Assembly (NCBI RefSeq): GCF_022751215.1
Contig: NZ_JAICDG010000004.1
Span: 496,001-560,000 of the forward strand
Direction: 5' to 3'
Length of the DNA: 64,000 nt
Source: Actinomadura terrae
Lineage (GTDB): Bacteria > Actinomycetota > Actinomycetes > Streptosporangiales > Streptosporangiaceae
This document shows, piece by piece, positions 33,475 through 41,994 of the stretch. Below the pieces are notes generated by a model. It was not told where the DNA came from, searched no databases, and worked only from the letters and a program-made list of their open reading frames with translations. The position numbers were made by a program, and so were the translations under genes. The first letter of the stretch is position 1; the number at the start of each line of letters is the position of its first letter.

Positions 33475-34853
33475 GCGTCGGCGCGGGCGGCGCGTCCGCC
33501 GAGGAACGCGGCCCCGCACGCGGCGAGCGCGGTGATCCCGAACGCGGTCATCACGACCGTGAACGCGTGCCGGGGACCGGACACGCCGAGGTAGAGCGTC
33601 CCGAAGACCGCGAGCCCCACCGACCCCGCGAGCTGGAAGTTGGTGTTGATCAGGCCGCTCAGATCGGACGCGAACCGGGCCGGGACACCGGAGGTCAGCC
33701 GTCCCAGCTGCGGCGCGAAGCCGAGCCCGAGCCCGAACCCGCCGAATCCGAGCAGCACCACGAGCGCCGCACCGTCCGCGTGCGTGAGGCCGATGCCGAA
33801 GTACACGCCCGCGAGGATCAGATACCCGACGATCGGCCCGAGCGCGACGACCCGGGCGGGCATGCGCGGTAGCAGCGGCCCCGCGACCCCGAACGCCGCG
33901 ACCCACGACACCAGCACCAGACCCGAGAACAACGCGCTCCGCCCCAGCCCGTCCTGGACGTAGAGGGCGAGCACGAACAGCATCGCGAAGTAGGTGCCGG
34001 TCGCCGCGCCGAGCGCCCCGAGCGTCCACGCGACGACGGGCCTGGCCAGCACGGACAGGTTGAGCAGCGGAACCCCGCCCCGCGCCGCGACCCGCCGCTG
34101 CCGCCGGACGAACGCCACCAGCACCGGCCCGGACGCCGCCAGCGACACCCACGTCCACAGCGGCCAACCGGCCTCCCGTCCGAACAACAACGGAACGGTC
34201 GCCAGCAGCACGGCCCCCGACAGCAACGCGACCCCGCCGAGATCGAGCCGGGTACGCTCGCCGCCCGAATCCCGGGGCAGCAGCCGCACGCCCGCCACCA
34301 GCAGGACGATCCCCACCGGCACGTTCACCAGAAAGATCGGCCGCCAGCCCAGCCCGAACAGGTCGGCGGACACGAGCACGCCGCCGAGCACCTGCCCCGA
34401 GACCGCCCCACCCGACAGCGCGACCGCCAGCAACCCCTGCGCCCGCGCCTGGGCACGTCCGGTGAAATGGAGCTGGATACCCGACAGCACCTGCGGGATC
34501 ATCAACGCGCCCGCGACCCCCTGCGCGAGCCGCGCGGCCACCAGCGCACCCGTCACCGGCGCGAGCCCGCAGGCCAGCGACGCGACGACGAACGCCGCGA
34601 GCCCGAGCAGGAACATCCGCCGATGCCCCCGCGCCGCCCCGAGCCGCGCCCCGGTGATCAGCAGCATCGCGTACGCGAGCGCGTAACCGGAGATCACCAG
34701 CTCCAGCGCCCCCGCCGACGGATGCAGCCCGTCCTGGATCGAGGGCGCGGCGACGTTCACGATCGACACATCGACGTTCGCCATGAACTGGCCGGTCAGC
34801 AGCACGGCCAGCATCCCCGTCCGGCGGACGGGAGGTGCGGAGGGATCGGTCAT
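33420..34853 (-). CDS. MFS transporter, DHA2-like
   Basis: A 477-aa major-facilitator exporter with about 14 hydrophobic segments. Seen: first helix with MLAVLLTGQFMANVDVSIVNVA (the D1-type motif LDxTIVNVA variant), RxxQGxxGAxMxPQ motif as RLAQGVAGALMIPQ, and GGVLVSADLFGWRP-like loop followed by PIFLVNVPVG. Drug or metabolite efflux is likely. ATG at 34853 was chosen as the first Met ahead of helix 1; a start at 34904 is possible. The 3' end overlaps the LuxR gene by 55 bp on the other strand, so the two transcripts are complementary there. Confidence 0.9.
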   Translation of the reverse strand: MTDPSAPPVRRTGMLAVLLTGQFMANVDVSIVNVAAPSIQDGLHPSAGALELVISGYALAYAMLLITGARLGAARGHRRMFLLGLAAFVVASLACGLAPVTGALVAARLAQGVAGALMIPQVLSGIQLHFTGRAQARAQGLLAVALSGGAVSGQVLGGVLVSADLFGLGWRPIFLVNVPVGIVLLVAGVRLLPRDSGGERTRLDLGGVALLSGAVLLATVPLLFGREAGWPLWTWVSLAASGPVLVAFVRRQRRVAARGGVPLLNLSVLARPVVAWTLGALGAATGTYFAMLFVLALYVQDGLGRSALFSGLVLVSWVAAFGVAGPLLPRMPARVVALGPIVGYLILAGVYFGIGLTHADGAALVVLLGFGGFGLGLGFAPQLGRLTSGVPARFASDLSGLINTNFQLAGSVGLAVFGTLYLGVSGPRHAFTVVMTAFGITALAACGAAFLGGRAARADAQGSSPARRAAVTASNLE

Positions 34854-35170
34854 GGCGGAACAACCCCGGCCGCCGCCGCGAGGTTGCGGCGGACGGCGGG
34901 TCACTCCGCTAATCGGCCCGGCGACGGGGTCAGCACTCGCGCGGCGGGCGCGCCATCCAGAACAGATCGGCCCCCGTGGCGCACTGCCTGGTCGGAACGG
35001 TCACCACGAGCCGGCTGCGCCGGGCCATGATCGCTCGGCCGCCCCTCCCCGTTTCCGGGCAGGACGCGTCCGCCCCCGATCATGCATAGAGAACCGTAAC
35101 ACCTGCGAACAAGAATGTTCGTGATGTTGGAATTGTTCTCCTGGAACGCCCCGGTTGGTAGCTTTGGCAC
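34854..35170. other. Control region between MFS and TetR genes
   Basis: A 317-bp divergent gap with no convincing gene. It contains the CGAACA-N4-TGTTCG palindrome at 35106-35121 and AT-richer sequence after 35080, consistent with promoters for both flanking genes. Confidence 0.5.
35106..35121. promoter_or_regulatory. Palindrome CGAACA-N4-TGTTCG, candidate TetR operator
   Basis: Perfect 6-bp arms, 49 bp upstream of the TetR-family start, in an AT-richer patch. It resembles TetR operators in size; LexA boxes differ by having GAAC-N4-GTTC. Confidence 0.5.
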
Positions 35171-35800
35171 ATGGACTCCCATCGCCGCGGCTCCCTGCCG
35201 CGCGGGCGTCACCACCTCACCCGCGAACAGGTCTGCGCGTCGCAGCGGGCACGCCTGCTCCACGGCATGACCGACGCCGTAGGCGAAAAGGGCTACGCCC
35301 GAACCTCCGTCGCCGACGTGCTGAAACGCGCACACGTCTCCCGCGAGACGTTCTACGAGCACTTCGCCGACAAGCACGAATGCTTCATCTCGGCCTACCA
35401 GCTAGCCGCCGACCGCATCGGCCAGCTCGTCCACGAGGCCCTGGTCACCGGCGACGCGCCAGTGATGCAGCGGTTCGAACGCGCCCTGGTCGCCTACCTC
35501 GGCGAACTCTCGCTGGACGCCGCGACCGCCCGCACCTTCCTCCTGGAGGTCTACGCGGCGGGCCCGAGTGCGGCGGCACTACGCTACGGCGCCCAGCACC
35601 GCTTCGCCGAGACCGTGGCGGGCCTGATCCTGGAGGACGACCGCTACCGCACCCACCCCGACCCCCACCTGGCGGGCCGGATGCTCGTGGGCGGCGTGGC
35701 GTCCCTGGTCACCGGAAAGGTGGCCATGGGCGAACACGCCACCCTCCCGGCCCTGTGCGCCCCGATCCTCGCGCACATCCGCTCCGTCCTGGACCCCTGA
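35171..35800 (+). CDS. TetR-family transcriptional regulator
   Basis: A 209-aa TetR protein. Seen: HTH within residues about 25-70 (ARLLHGMTDAVGEKGYARTSVADVLKRAHVSRETFYEHFADKHE in parts) and the typical FYEHFADKHECF end of the recognition helix. The C-terminal ligand domain is unassigned. It is divergent from the MFS exporter, which it probably controls through the 16-bp palindrome. It ends 11 bp before the stop of the convergent NACHT gene. Confidence 0.92.
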   Translation: MDSHRRGSLPRGRHHLTREQVCASQRARLLHGMTDAVGEKGYARTSVADVLKRAHVSRETFYEHFADKHECFISAYQLAADRIGQLVHEALVTGDAPVMQRFERALVAYLGELSLDAATARTFLLEVYAAGPSAAALRYGAQHRFAETVAGLILEDDRYRTHPDPHLAGRMLVGGVASLVTGKVAMGEHATLPALCAPILAHIRSVLDP

Positions 35801-35811
35801 CGGAGCGCCGC

Positions 35812-38004
35812 TCAGGGTTGGTAGGTGGCGGCAAGGTGGTCATGAAGCTCGGCGTGCCGGAACTGGTAGATCGGCCCGACGGCACGCAAGAGCCCGAGGC
35901 GATGGCAGTCGTCCAAAAACGGCATCAACCGCCGCGGCAGACGGCGGGCCAGGGCCAGCCGGTAGGTGGCGACCAGATACGCCTGCCAAGCTCGATGGCC
36001 GCCGGTCGTAAGCCCGACCGTGCTTCCGATTGGGAGCGCGACCGCCACCCCGGCCCCAGGCGCGGCCACGAGGCCGATTGCGAGGCCAACTGGGAGGCCG
36101 AACGCAAGGCCACCGTTTGCGGCGCGAAGTAGGTTCAGGGTCCGGTCGGCGTGCCAGTTGCCCATGGGGGTCTGGGTGCGACGCTTAAGCGCGGGCGTCT
36201 CTGCCCATTCGGTGAGACCGGCCGCGAGCCCAACCCCGAGCCCGACCCCGACTACGAGCCCGACCGCGATCCCAGCCGTAAGCCCGACTTCGAGCCCAAG
36301 CGTAAGCCCGAGCCCAAACGTAAGCCCCGCCGCGAGCTCAATCGCAAGCCCGGCCTTGAGCCCGAACGCGAGTGCACGCAAGAGTTCGGAGGCACGTCCC
36401 CGAACGCGCAGGTCGGCAAATCCCGGCCGATCTTGTGCCCAGGCTCCGACATTGGAAGAGTTCAGCACGACCATGAGTCCGACCATGAGTGCGACCACGA
36501 GCCCGAGCGGGAGCCCGGCGGCGAGCCCGAGCGCGAGCCCGGCCACGGTAGTGAGGATTGTGAGGGCGAGTCGGGCGGTGGGGGTTATGGCGTGGGTGGT
36601 GGCGGCCAAGCGCCACCAGGCCAGGTCGCGGGTACCGGTTCCGGTCGGGGCGGGTTGGTGGGTGAGGTGGTGAGCCAGGTAGCCCAGCCAGTGGCGGACC
36701 ATGGCGGGGTCGTGTCGGCGGCGGGGGCGGAAGGGGTCGGCGGGGTTGTCGGTGGGTGGGCGGGTGGCGATGAGGGCGGGGATGAGCTGGTCGAACAGGT
36801 GGGTCTTCAAGGCGTCGGGGGTGGGGAAGCGGGTCGGGTCGGTCAGGGGTGTGGGATCGGTGCCGGGGGCGAGGTAGACGGCACGCAGCAGCCACAGCCC
36901 CAGCGGGGTCTGCGTGACCTCGGCCAGCGCCGCCGCCGGGCGGCCGGGCGGTGGTGCGTGGCGCAGGGCGGTAAGAGTGTATTGCCAGTGCGGACCGGGC
37001 TCGGGAGGCAGGCAAGCGGCCAGGTAGTCGGCGGCGGCGACGGCGTCGAGCGGGCGGGGCTCCAGCACGGCCGCAGAGGTGATCACGTCCCCGGCCTGGG
37101 TGACCGCCTGGGTGAACTCGGTCGTGCGGCTGGTAAGAATGAGCTGGTCGTCTCCGTCCAGCGACCGGTTCAGCGCGCCGATCACTTCGGCCTGCGCGGG
37201 GACGGGCAGCTCGTCCAAGCCGTCGAGGACGGGCAGGAGATGCCCGCGCGCGGACAGCGCCCGCACCACGCTCTCGCCGAGCCTAGGAGCACGCAGTGCG
37301 GGGTAGTCGGCTAGGAGCTGATCGGCGAGCCAGTCGTGCAGCCGGGGATAGCGCGCGGTGTCCCAACCGGCGATCGGCAGCAGGACCGGAACCGGCTCAT
37401 CGCCGTGTTGGGGGCGGGTGGCCAGCAGGTGTAGCAGCAGTTGCAACGCCAGCGTGGTCTTGCCCGCCCCCGGGCCGCCCAGGATCACCAAGCGCCGCCG
37501 CCGGGTTTGGCGAAACCGCGTCGAGAGCGCGGCGATGTCGGCGCTGGAGGCCGTCCACCACAACCCGCCCCCACTTGCGGCGGGGTCGATGAGGGCGGGA
37601 TGGTCCATGATCGCGGGGGCGTGCGCGCCGGGCGCGGGCACGCGCCAGCGCACCGGAATCGGATCGGGGTCGTCCAGCGACCGCAGCCGCGCCTCTTCCC
37701 TCCACTGCTCGCCCACCAGCTCGGCAAGCAGCTCCTTGGCGCGCGTCACCGCATCAGGGGCGGGGACGGCCTGCGCGGCCAACTCGCGGGTGCGCCGCCG
37801 CGCCCACCACAACACCGAGATCAGCGGCACGACGGCTGCCAGCACGAACCCGCCGGTGAGCTGGGCACGGTTGGCCGCGATCTGCAACCCATCCTTGCCG
37901 GTCAACGGGGCGAACGTCACCGCTCCCAGCACCAACACCCCGGCCACCGCCGCCAGGAAGACCAGCCATGGCCACCCGGCCCTGCCGTTGCGCATGGCCG
38001 CCAT
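35812..38004 (-). CDS. Membrane NACHT STAND ATPase with Gly-rich helices (NACHT 1)
   Basis: A 730-aa protein. Seen: two N-terminal membrane helices (residues 11-32 and 50-68), a cytoplasmic linker, a NACHT domain with P-loop GGPGAGKT at 176-183 and Walker B LLPVLDGLDEL at 256-266, sensor Arg in LTSRTTEF, then a C-terminal region (about 480-690) of repeated short hydrophobic segments with Gly every fourth residue (GLxxGLxxGL pattern), giving several predicted membrane helices. NACHT proteins are signal-driven switches; in bacteria several act in phage defence, and the glycine-zipper helices could form a pore, which is inference. It is the last gene behind XRE-DUF397-DUF397 on the same strand (75-bp gap). 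AGGGG precedes the ATG. Confidence 0.88.
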   Translation of the reverse strand: MAAMRNGRAGWPWLVFLAAVAGVLVLGAVTFAPLTGKDGLQIAANRAQLTGGFVLAAVVPLISVLWWARRRTRELAAQAVPAPDAVTRAKELLAELVGEQWREEARLRSLDDPDPIPVRWRVPAPGAHAPAIMDHPALIDPAASGGGLWWTASSADIAALSTRFRQTRRRRLVILGGPGAGKTTLALQLLLHLLATRPQHGDEPVPVLLPIAGWDTARYPRLHDWLADQLLADYPALRAPRLGESVVRALSARGHLLPVLDGLDELPVPAQAEVIGALNRSLDGDDQLILTSRTTEFTQAVTQAGDVITSAAVLEPRPLDAVAAADYLAACLPPEPGPHWQYTLTALRHAPPPGRPAAALAEVTQTPLGLWLLRAVYLAPGTDPTPLTDPTRFPTPDALKTHLFDQLIPALIATRPPTDNPADPFRPRRRHDPAMVRHWLGYLAHHLTHQPAPTGTGTRDLAWWRLAATTHAITPTARLALTILTTVAGLALGLAAGLPLGLVVALMVGLMVVLNSSNVGAWAQDRPGFADLRVRGRASELLRALAFGLKAGLAIELAAGLTFGLGLTLGLEVGLTAGIAVGLVVGVGLGVGLAAGLTEWAETPALKRRTQTPMGNWHADRTLNLLRAANGGLAFGLPVGLAIGLVAAPGAGVAVALPIGSTVGLTTGGHRAWQAYLVATYRLALARRLPRRLMPFLDDCHRLGLLRAVGPIYQFRHAELHDHLAATYQP

Positions 38005-38079
38005 CTTCGCCCCTCACCCGCCACCACGTGGACGAAGTCCACAAACGGCCTCACCAGGTGGCTGCGTCGCTGAAGGCCG

Positions 38080-38274
38080 CTAAAGGTGCTTGAGGGACGC
38101 GGCGAGGTGCTGAAAATCGGCCCGCGTCAGCACGATGTGAGGGCCGCCGGGGTCCTTGCTGTCCCGAACGGCAACGTGACCAGGTGCATCGGCCACCTCG
38201 ACGCAGTTACCGCAGTTACCGCCGTTACCTGTGCTGCGGCTTGCCTTACGCCAGGTCAGGGGCCTGAGTTCCAC
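38080..38274 (-). CDS. DUF397 small protein (copy a)
   Basis: A 64-aa DUF397 protein: WRKASRSTGNGG, a CVEVAD strand, VAVRDSKDPGGPHIVLT and a final helix. DUF397 proteins pair with XRE/WhiJ-like regulators in actinomycetes and modulate them. GTG at 38274 follows GGAGGAG. Unlike copy b it carries an extra GNC unit from a 9-bp coding repeat (38203-38229). It lies 13 bp after copy b and 75 bp before NACHT 1. Confidence 0.88.
   Translation of the reverse strand: MELRPLTWRKASRSTGNGGNCGNCVEVADAPGHVAVRDSKDPGGPHIVLTRADFQHLAASLKHL
38203..38229. repeat. In-frame 9-bp repeat (3 units) in DUF397 copy a
   Basis: GCAGTTACC at 38203-38211 and 38212-38220 and a variant at 38221-38229; on the coding strand they give repeated G-N-C/G residues before the CVEV strand. 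Confidence 0.8.
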
Positions 38275-38287
38275 CGACTCCTCCTCG

Positions 38288-38473
38288 CTAAAGGCTCTTG
38301 ATCGCTTCCGCAAGCCCTCGGAAGTCTTCTCGCCTGAGGGTGAGGTGGGGGCCGTGGGGGTCTTTGCTGTCCCGGACGGCGACATGGCCCGGCGCGTTGG
38401 CCACCTCGACGCACTCTCCACCGTTGCCCGTGCTACGACTTGCCTTACGCCACTTTGCGCTGGTCAGGTCCAT
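38288..38473 (-). CDS. DUF397 small protein (copy b)
   Basis: A 61-aa DUF397 protein: WRKASRSTGNGGECVEVAN, VAVRDSKDPHGPHLTL and a C-terminal helix. Over 60 percent of residues match copy a, so this is a local duplication. GGAGGAAAG precedes the ATG. Its start overlaps the XRE gene's end by 10 bp, giving translational coupling with the presumed DNA-binding partner. Confidence 0.9.
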   Translation of the reverse strand: MDLTSAKWRKASRSTGNGGECVEVANAPGHVAVRDSKDPHGPHLTLRREDFRGLAEAIKSL

Positions 38474-39273
38474 CTTTCCTCCGCTGTCCTGCGTATTAGG
38501 TCGAGTGACTGGTCTTGAGGCAGGGCTAGTGATCGAACCTCCAGCAAGGTTCGCGACATTGTCGCAAGATCCTCTGGGTCGCCCAATGTCAGACCCCGAG
38601 CGGCTGATTCGACATACGCGACCTCGGTTCGATCCTCCAGTGTTGCGATCGTAAACGAACCGCTCGCCCCGAGATGACCCCTCGCGGGAACGATCTGGAC
38701 GCGTAGTCGCTCGGACGTTTTGCTGACCAGGTACTCCAGTTGCTCATACATGACCTCAGGACCGCCTACATCCCGGTATAGCACGCTTTCGTCGAGGAGC
38801 AGAGAGAAGATCGGCGGCTGCGGTTCCTCACGCGTGAGGACTTCCTGCCTACTCATCCGTGCGGCGACAGCGTCTTTGGCGCCGTACAGCAGCGTCGATG
38901 CATAGGCCGGAGTCTGGAGAAGTCCGTGCACGACAGAGAGGTGGAAGGAAACGAGCTCGTTGGCGGCGGCCTCGACGGGAGGCCAGTCGAACCAGGTAGG
39001 GAAGGCGGCATCCATGACGAGGTCGTCCCACAGCTCGACCAGTTCGCCGTTCGCGCCGAGCTCGCGGTCCATGGTCTCGGCGAACTCGCGGGTGCAGCGG
39101 GTCTTGCCCTGCTCGACCTGGCAGACGTACTGACCGGTGACCCCCTGGCCTTCGTTGGCGCGCCGACCTGCGCGTTCCTGGGAGAGCCCGGCGGCCTCGC
39201 GGTACCTGCGGAGCCGCCTGCCGAACGCGACGAGCGTGGGGGATATAGCTGCGCGCTTCTGCGTGGGGGGCAT
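38464..39273 (-). CDS. XRE-family regulator with DUF5753 domain (WhiJ-like)
   Basis: A 269-aa regulator. Seen: N-terminal XRE helix-turn-helix (GRRLRRYREAAGLSQERAGRRANEGQGVTGQYVCQVEQGK in parts, about residues 18-60) and a C-terminal DUF5753 domain starting near the EAAANELVSFHLSVVHGLLQTPAYA segment and ending near the ARGHLGASGSFTI and YVESAARGLTL region. This is the WhiJ/AbaA-locus class which, with DUF397 proteins and an ATP-binding protein, tunes development and antibiotic production in Streptomyces. It is divergent from the ATP-binding gene over a 156-bp gap containing a perfect GCTACGTAGC palindrome. Confidence 0.92.
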   Translation of the reverse strand: MPPTQKRAAISPTLVAFGRRLRRYREAAGLSQERAGRRANEGQGVTGQYVCQVEQGKTRCTREFAETMDRELGANGELVELWDDLVMDAAFPTWFDWPPVEAAANELVSFHLSVVHGLLQTPAYASTLLYGAKDAVAARMSRQEVLTREEPQPPIFSLLLDESVLYRDVGGPEVMYEQLEYLVSKTSERLRVQIVPARGHLGASGSFTIATLEDRTEVAYVESAARGLTLGDPEDLATMSRTLLEVRSLALPQDQSLDLIRRTAEERWT

Positions 39274-39358
39274 TGAACCGATCCTCTCAAGTGCTCGAAA
39301 GCGGCCCGAAAGCGTGATCTCGTTCAGCGTTCTCAGATCCTCATGAGAGACCCCGCTT

Positions 39359-39368
39359 GCTACGTAGC
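39359..39368. promoter_or_regulatory. Perfect palindrome GCTACGTAGC in the XRE/ATPase divergent gap
   Basis: A 10-bp palindrome midway between the divergent starts, with an AT-rich TTATAT at 39385-39390 just downstream. A possible operator for the XRE regulator. Confidence 0.4.
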
Positions 39369-39429
39369 GTAACTAGATCATCGCTTATATGGAGGTGCAA
39401 CGCCCAAACAGGTCCGGGAGGTAAGCCTC

Positions 39430-39825
39430 ATGGGTCCAGCGGTGCTTATGCCGGAGATTCCGACGCTTGTACTGGATTCGACCGATCGCGCGCCCGGGGT
39501 GGCGCGGGAGTTCGTGTCGGCGCGGCTTCGGGAGTGGGGAATTTCGGACGACTTCATTGCTCGGCTTGTGGTGTCCGAGCTGGTCACGAACGCGTGGATG
39601 CATGGGGAGGGCCCGATCGTCGTGCGGGTGTTCCAGGACGGCCGGGCCGACACGGTCGTGATGGAGGTCTGGGACAGAGGGGAAAAGCATCCCTTTATCC
39701 GGCACACCGACTGCGGGGCCCTGAACGGGCGCGGCCTGCTGCTGGTGTCACAACTCGTGCTCGCCTGGGGAATCCGCCCCTTGCTGGAGAGAGGAAAGAT
39801 CACGTGGGTGAAATGCGCGGTCTGA
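39430..39825 (+). CDS. ATP-binding anti-sigma-like protein (HATPase_c)
   Basis: A 131-aa single-domain GHKL ATPase like RsbW. Seen: N-box VVSELVTNAWMHGEGPI (ATP/Mg-binding Asn near residue 54), VMEVWDRGEKHP as the G1 box in altered form, and GRGLLLVSQLVLAWG as the G2 box. Such proteins sit in abaA/whiJ-type loci with XRE and DUF397 genes and are thought to act as serine kinases or anti-sigma-like switches. GGGAGG lies 8 bp before the ATG. Its 3' end overlaps the next gene by 22 bp. Confidence 0.92.
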   Translation: MGPAVLMPEIPTLVLDSTDRAPGVAREFVSARLREWGISDDFIARLVVSELVTNAWMHGEGPIVVRVFQDGRADTVVMEVWDRGEKHPFIRHTDCGALNGRGLLLVSQLVLAWGIRPLLERGKITWVKCAV

Positions 39826-40181
39826 GCGACCGAGCGGAGCGGTACGTCCTCAAGTGGCGGACGCGGCTCGGGAAAGAGACGACGACGCAGCACTTGGACC
39901 TGCTCGTCGCGGCCCTGCTGCCGGGCGAGTGGCGGTTCGTGAAGTTCTACCGGTCGGACGTGCATCCGATGCCCCTGCCGTTGCTGTGGATCTCGGGCGC
40001 CGAGAACATCGGGCTCGTGGTCACCGTCCTCGCGACCCCGGGCGGGACGTGGGGCTACTACGAGGCCCAGCGAGGCAGGCACGGCTACCTGTCCCCCTGC
40101 GGCAACGCGGCCCAGGCGGGCATGCAGATCGACCGCCTACTCAGGGACCGAGCCGAGCAGCGACGGACGCCCGGCTGCTAG
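39804..40181 (+). CDS. Small unknown protein coupled to the ATP-binding gene
   Basis: About 125 aa. Residues read as a compact mixed fold with HLDLLVAALLPGEWRFVKFYRSDVHP, LLWISGAENIGLVVTVL and GRHGYLSPCGNAAQAGMQIDRLLRD. No family recognised; no signal peptide or membrane helix. GTG at 39804 with GAGG 9 bp upstream was chosen; the ATG at 39813 would drop three residues. It overlaps the ATPase gene, so the products may act together. Confidence 0.65.
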   Translation: MGEMRGLSDRAERYVLKWRTRLGKETTTQHLDLLVAALLPGEWRFVKFYRSDVHPMPLPLLWISGAENIGLVVTVLATPGGTWGYYEAQRGRHGYLSPCGNAAQAGMQIDRLLRDRAEQRRTPGC

Positions 40182-40594
40182 CGACGTTGCGCCAACCGTC
40201 CACCCTTCCAAGTGCGGGTCGAACAGCCGGGCGGCGTTCTTGCCCACAGGCACGGGACGGACCACCGCTTCCGAACGGCAGGGCCCATGCGATATCCGAT
40301 CCCGAGCACAAATGGTGTGGGCGGCGTAGCTGGTTTTCGATGAGGGCTCTGGCTCTCGCTGAGGGCTCCGGCCATCGCCTCCGTGAACATCCGCGGTTGG
40401 GTCTATGGCACGGGACGCTGGGTAGCTGCCGCCGACGGAGTGGTTCGAATGCCTGGGATTGGTGGCGTAGTTCGGCCAGGTCGCCGTCTAGCGGGGTCGG
40501 TTCCGCAGGCGGCAGGGCTCGAGAAGGCAGCGTCGGATAGACCAGCGTCAAATAGACAGCGTCGGGCACCTCACCGGCTGGTGCTTGGCTGCGC
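40182..40594. other. Gap between the small unknown gene and the DUF222-HNH gene
   Basis: About 410 bp, less GC-biased by codon position. The frames present lack ribosome sites and typical codon use, so I see no gene. It probably carries the 3' regions of the two convergent flanking genes. Confidence 0.4.
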
Positions 40595-41941
40595 TCAAGC
40601 GGCTTCGTCGATGGCAGTGGAGGCGTCGTCGCCTGGTATTCGCTCGCCTGGTACTCGGTCGGCAGGTCTGCGTTCGCCAGGTAGGTGGTCGACGGGTGTG
40701 TGTTTGGTGGGTGGGTGGTGGATGTTTCCCGGGGCCCGTGGGTGTGTCTCTCCGGGTGACCGTAGTTGGTAGGTGTGGAGGCCCTTGGCGGTGCGGCGGA
40801 CGGTGACCTGACTTGGGTGGGTGTGCTTGAAGCGGTTGTGCCATCCGCAGGCTAGGGCCAACTGGTCGATGTCGGTGGGGCTGTGTTGGAGTGCCCATCC
40901 CTGGACGTGATCGACCTCGCACAGGGTGCCAGGGACTTCGCAGCCCTCGACGGCGCAGGTGGGGTAGAGGGTTTCCAGGACTTGTCGTTGTCCTGGGCTG
41001 GCGAAGCGGAATCGGTGGCCGAGGTAGAGGGGGAGGTTGCCGCCTCCCAGGATCAGGGGTGAGACTCCGGCGGACAGAGCGATGCGTCGGGCTTGCTCGG
41101 GTGGGATGGGTGATCCGTCGGTGAGGCGGGCGGGGGTGGTTCCGCCGGTGAGAGTGTCCAGGTCGAGGATGAGGGTGACCTTGGTGGCCTTGTGCCCGCC
41201 CGACAGCACGGCGGTGAGGGCGGCGGCGGTGCGCTCGGCCTGGTCGCGGGTGTCGTCGGTGCCGACGGGTTTGGCGAGCGGGGCCAGGGATCCGTCCCAG
41301 ATGGCGGCGTCCTCGGCGTTCAACCATCCTTTGAGGTAGCGGCCGCCGTCCAGGGAGCGGGTGGACTCGATCCAGGAGCGTTCATAGCCGCGCCGAGTGT
41401 CGGTGTCGGCCGCCTCGGTGTCGTCGCGTTGGGCAATAACCTCGCGGATGCGTGAGCCGAACGCGGCGACTTTGCCCGCCGAGCATCCCTGGTCGACTAG
41501 GGACAGCAGGACGTCTTGGGCGGCGGCGCAGTCGTGGTCGTCGAGGCGGGCGATGGCGCCGGCGATGGTAGCGGCGTGGCCGTAGGACAGGGTCCCCTCG
41601 GCCAGCCGGTCGGTGACCTGGGTGAGTCGGTGCCGGTGGCGGGCCAGAATGAGGCGTTCTTTGGCGCGGGCTTCGCGCATGCCCAGCCGGGCCCGCAGCC
41701 ATGCCTGGGTGGAGGGCAGCCCCCAGCGCTGTACCTCCCGTGCGCCGTCCACCACGCCGATGAACGCACTCAACGCCGCCTCGTGTTTATCGATGGCGCC
41801 CGATAGCGTTTCTGTCAGCTCCATGCACGCTGTGGCGGATTCGGGCGCGGGGCGGCGGGCGAGTTCGGCCGCGATCGCTGCGACGGCGTCCACCAATTCT
41901 GTGGTGGACGAGTCCGCAAGATCGACCGCGACTGTCTCCAT
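40595..41941 (-). CDS. DUF222 and HNH-endonuclease domain protein
   Basis: A 448-aa protein with N-terminal DUF222 (about residues 15-300; AWLRARLGMREARAKERL, LAEGTLSYGHAATIAGAI) and a C-terminal HNH segment (CAVEGCEVPGTLCEVDHVQGWALQHSPTDIDQLALACGWHNRFKH in parts: Cys pair, DH, N, H). The tail after about residue 385 is Pro/His-rich and low in complexity. Actinobacteria often carry multiple copies of this family, some linked with mobile elements; nuclease activity is inferred. ATG at 41941 was taken because the family sequence starts there. The two NACHT genes flank this region. Confidence 0.9.
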   Translation of the reverse strand: METVAVDLADSSTTELVDAVAAIAAELARRPAPESATACMELTETLSGAIDKHEAALSAFIGVVDGAREVQRWGLPSTQAWLRARLGMREARAKERLILARHRHRLTQVTDRLAEGTLSYGHAATIAGAIARLDDHDCAAAQDVLLSLVDQGCSAGKVAAFGSRIREVIAQRDDTEAADTDTRRGYERSWIESTRSLDGGRYLKGWLNAEDAAIWDGSLAPLAKPVGTDDTRDQAERTAAALTAVLSGGHKATKVTLILDLDTLTGGTTPARLTDGSPIPPEQARRIALSAGVSPLILGGGNLPLYLGHRFRFASPGQRQVLETLYPTCAVEGCEVPGTLCEVDHVQGWALQHSPTDIDQLALACGWHNRFKHTHPSQVTVRRTAKGLHTYQLRSPGETHPRAPGNIHHPPTKHTPVDHLPGERRPADRVPGERIPGDDASTAIDEAA

Positions 41942-41994
41942 AACACCAATCCTAATCCACCCCACTACCCACGGTGACCACAATGAGACGCTAT

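Noticed and set aside
35106..35121. A LexA/SOS box reading of the GAAC...GTTC dyad
   Set aside because: The spacing between GAAC and GTTC is 6 bp, whereas actinobacterial LexA boxes have 4.
36220..36570. CRISPR-like appearance of regularly spaced short repeats
   Set aside because: The period is 12 bp with no conserved 25-35-bp repeat or spacer structure; it comes from Gly-x-x-x coding repeats in the NACHT gene.
40141..40569. A 142-codon minus-strand frame in the gap after the small unknown gene
   Set aside because: Poor codon bias, no ribosome site and no family resemblance; it overlaps the end of a supported gene.
40595..41941. Reading the DUF222-HNH gene as a transposase or intron-encoded endonuclease
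   Set aside because: No terminal inverted repeats, intron structure or reverse transcriptase are visible near it.
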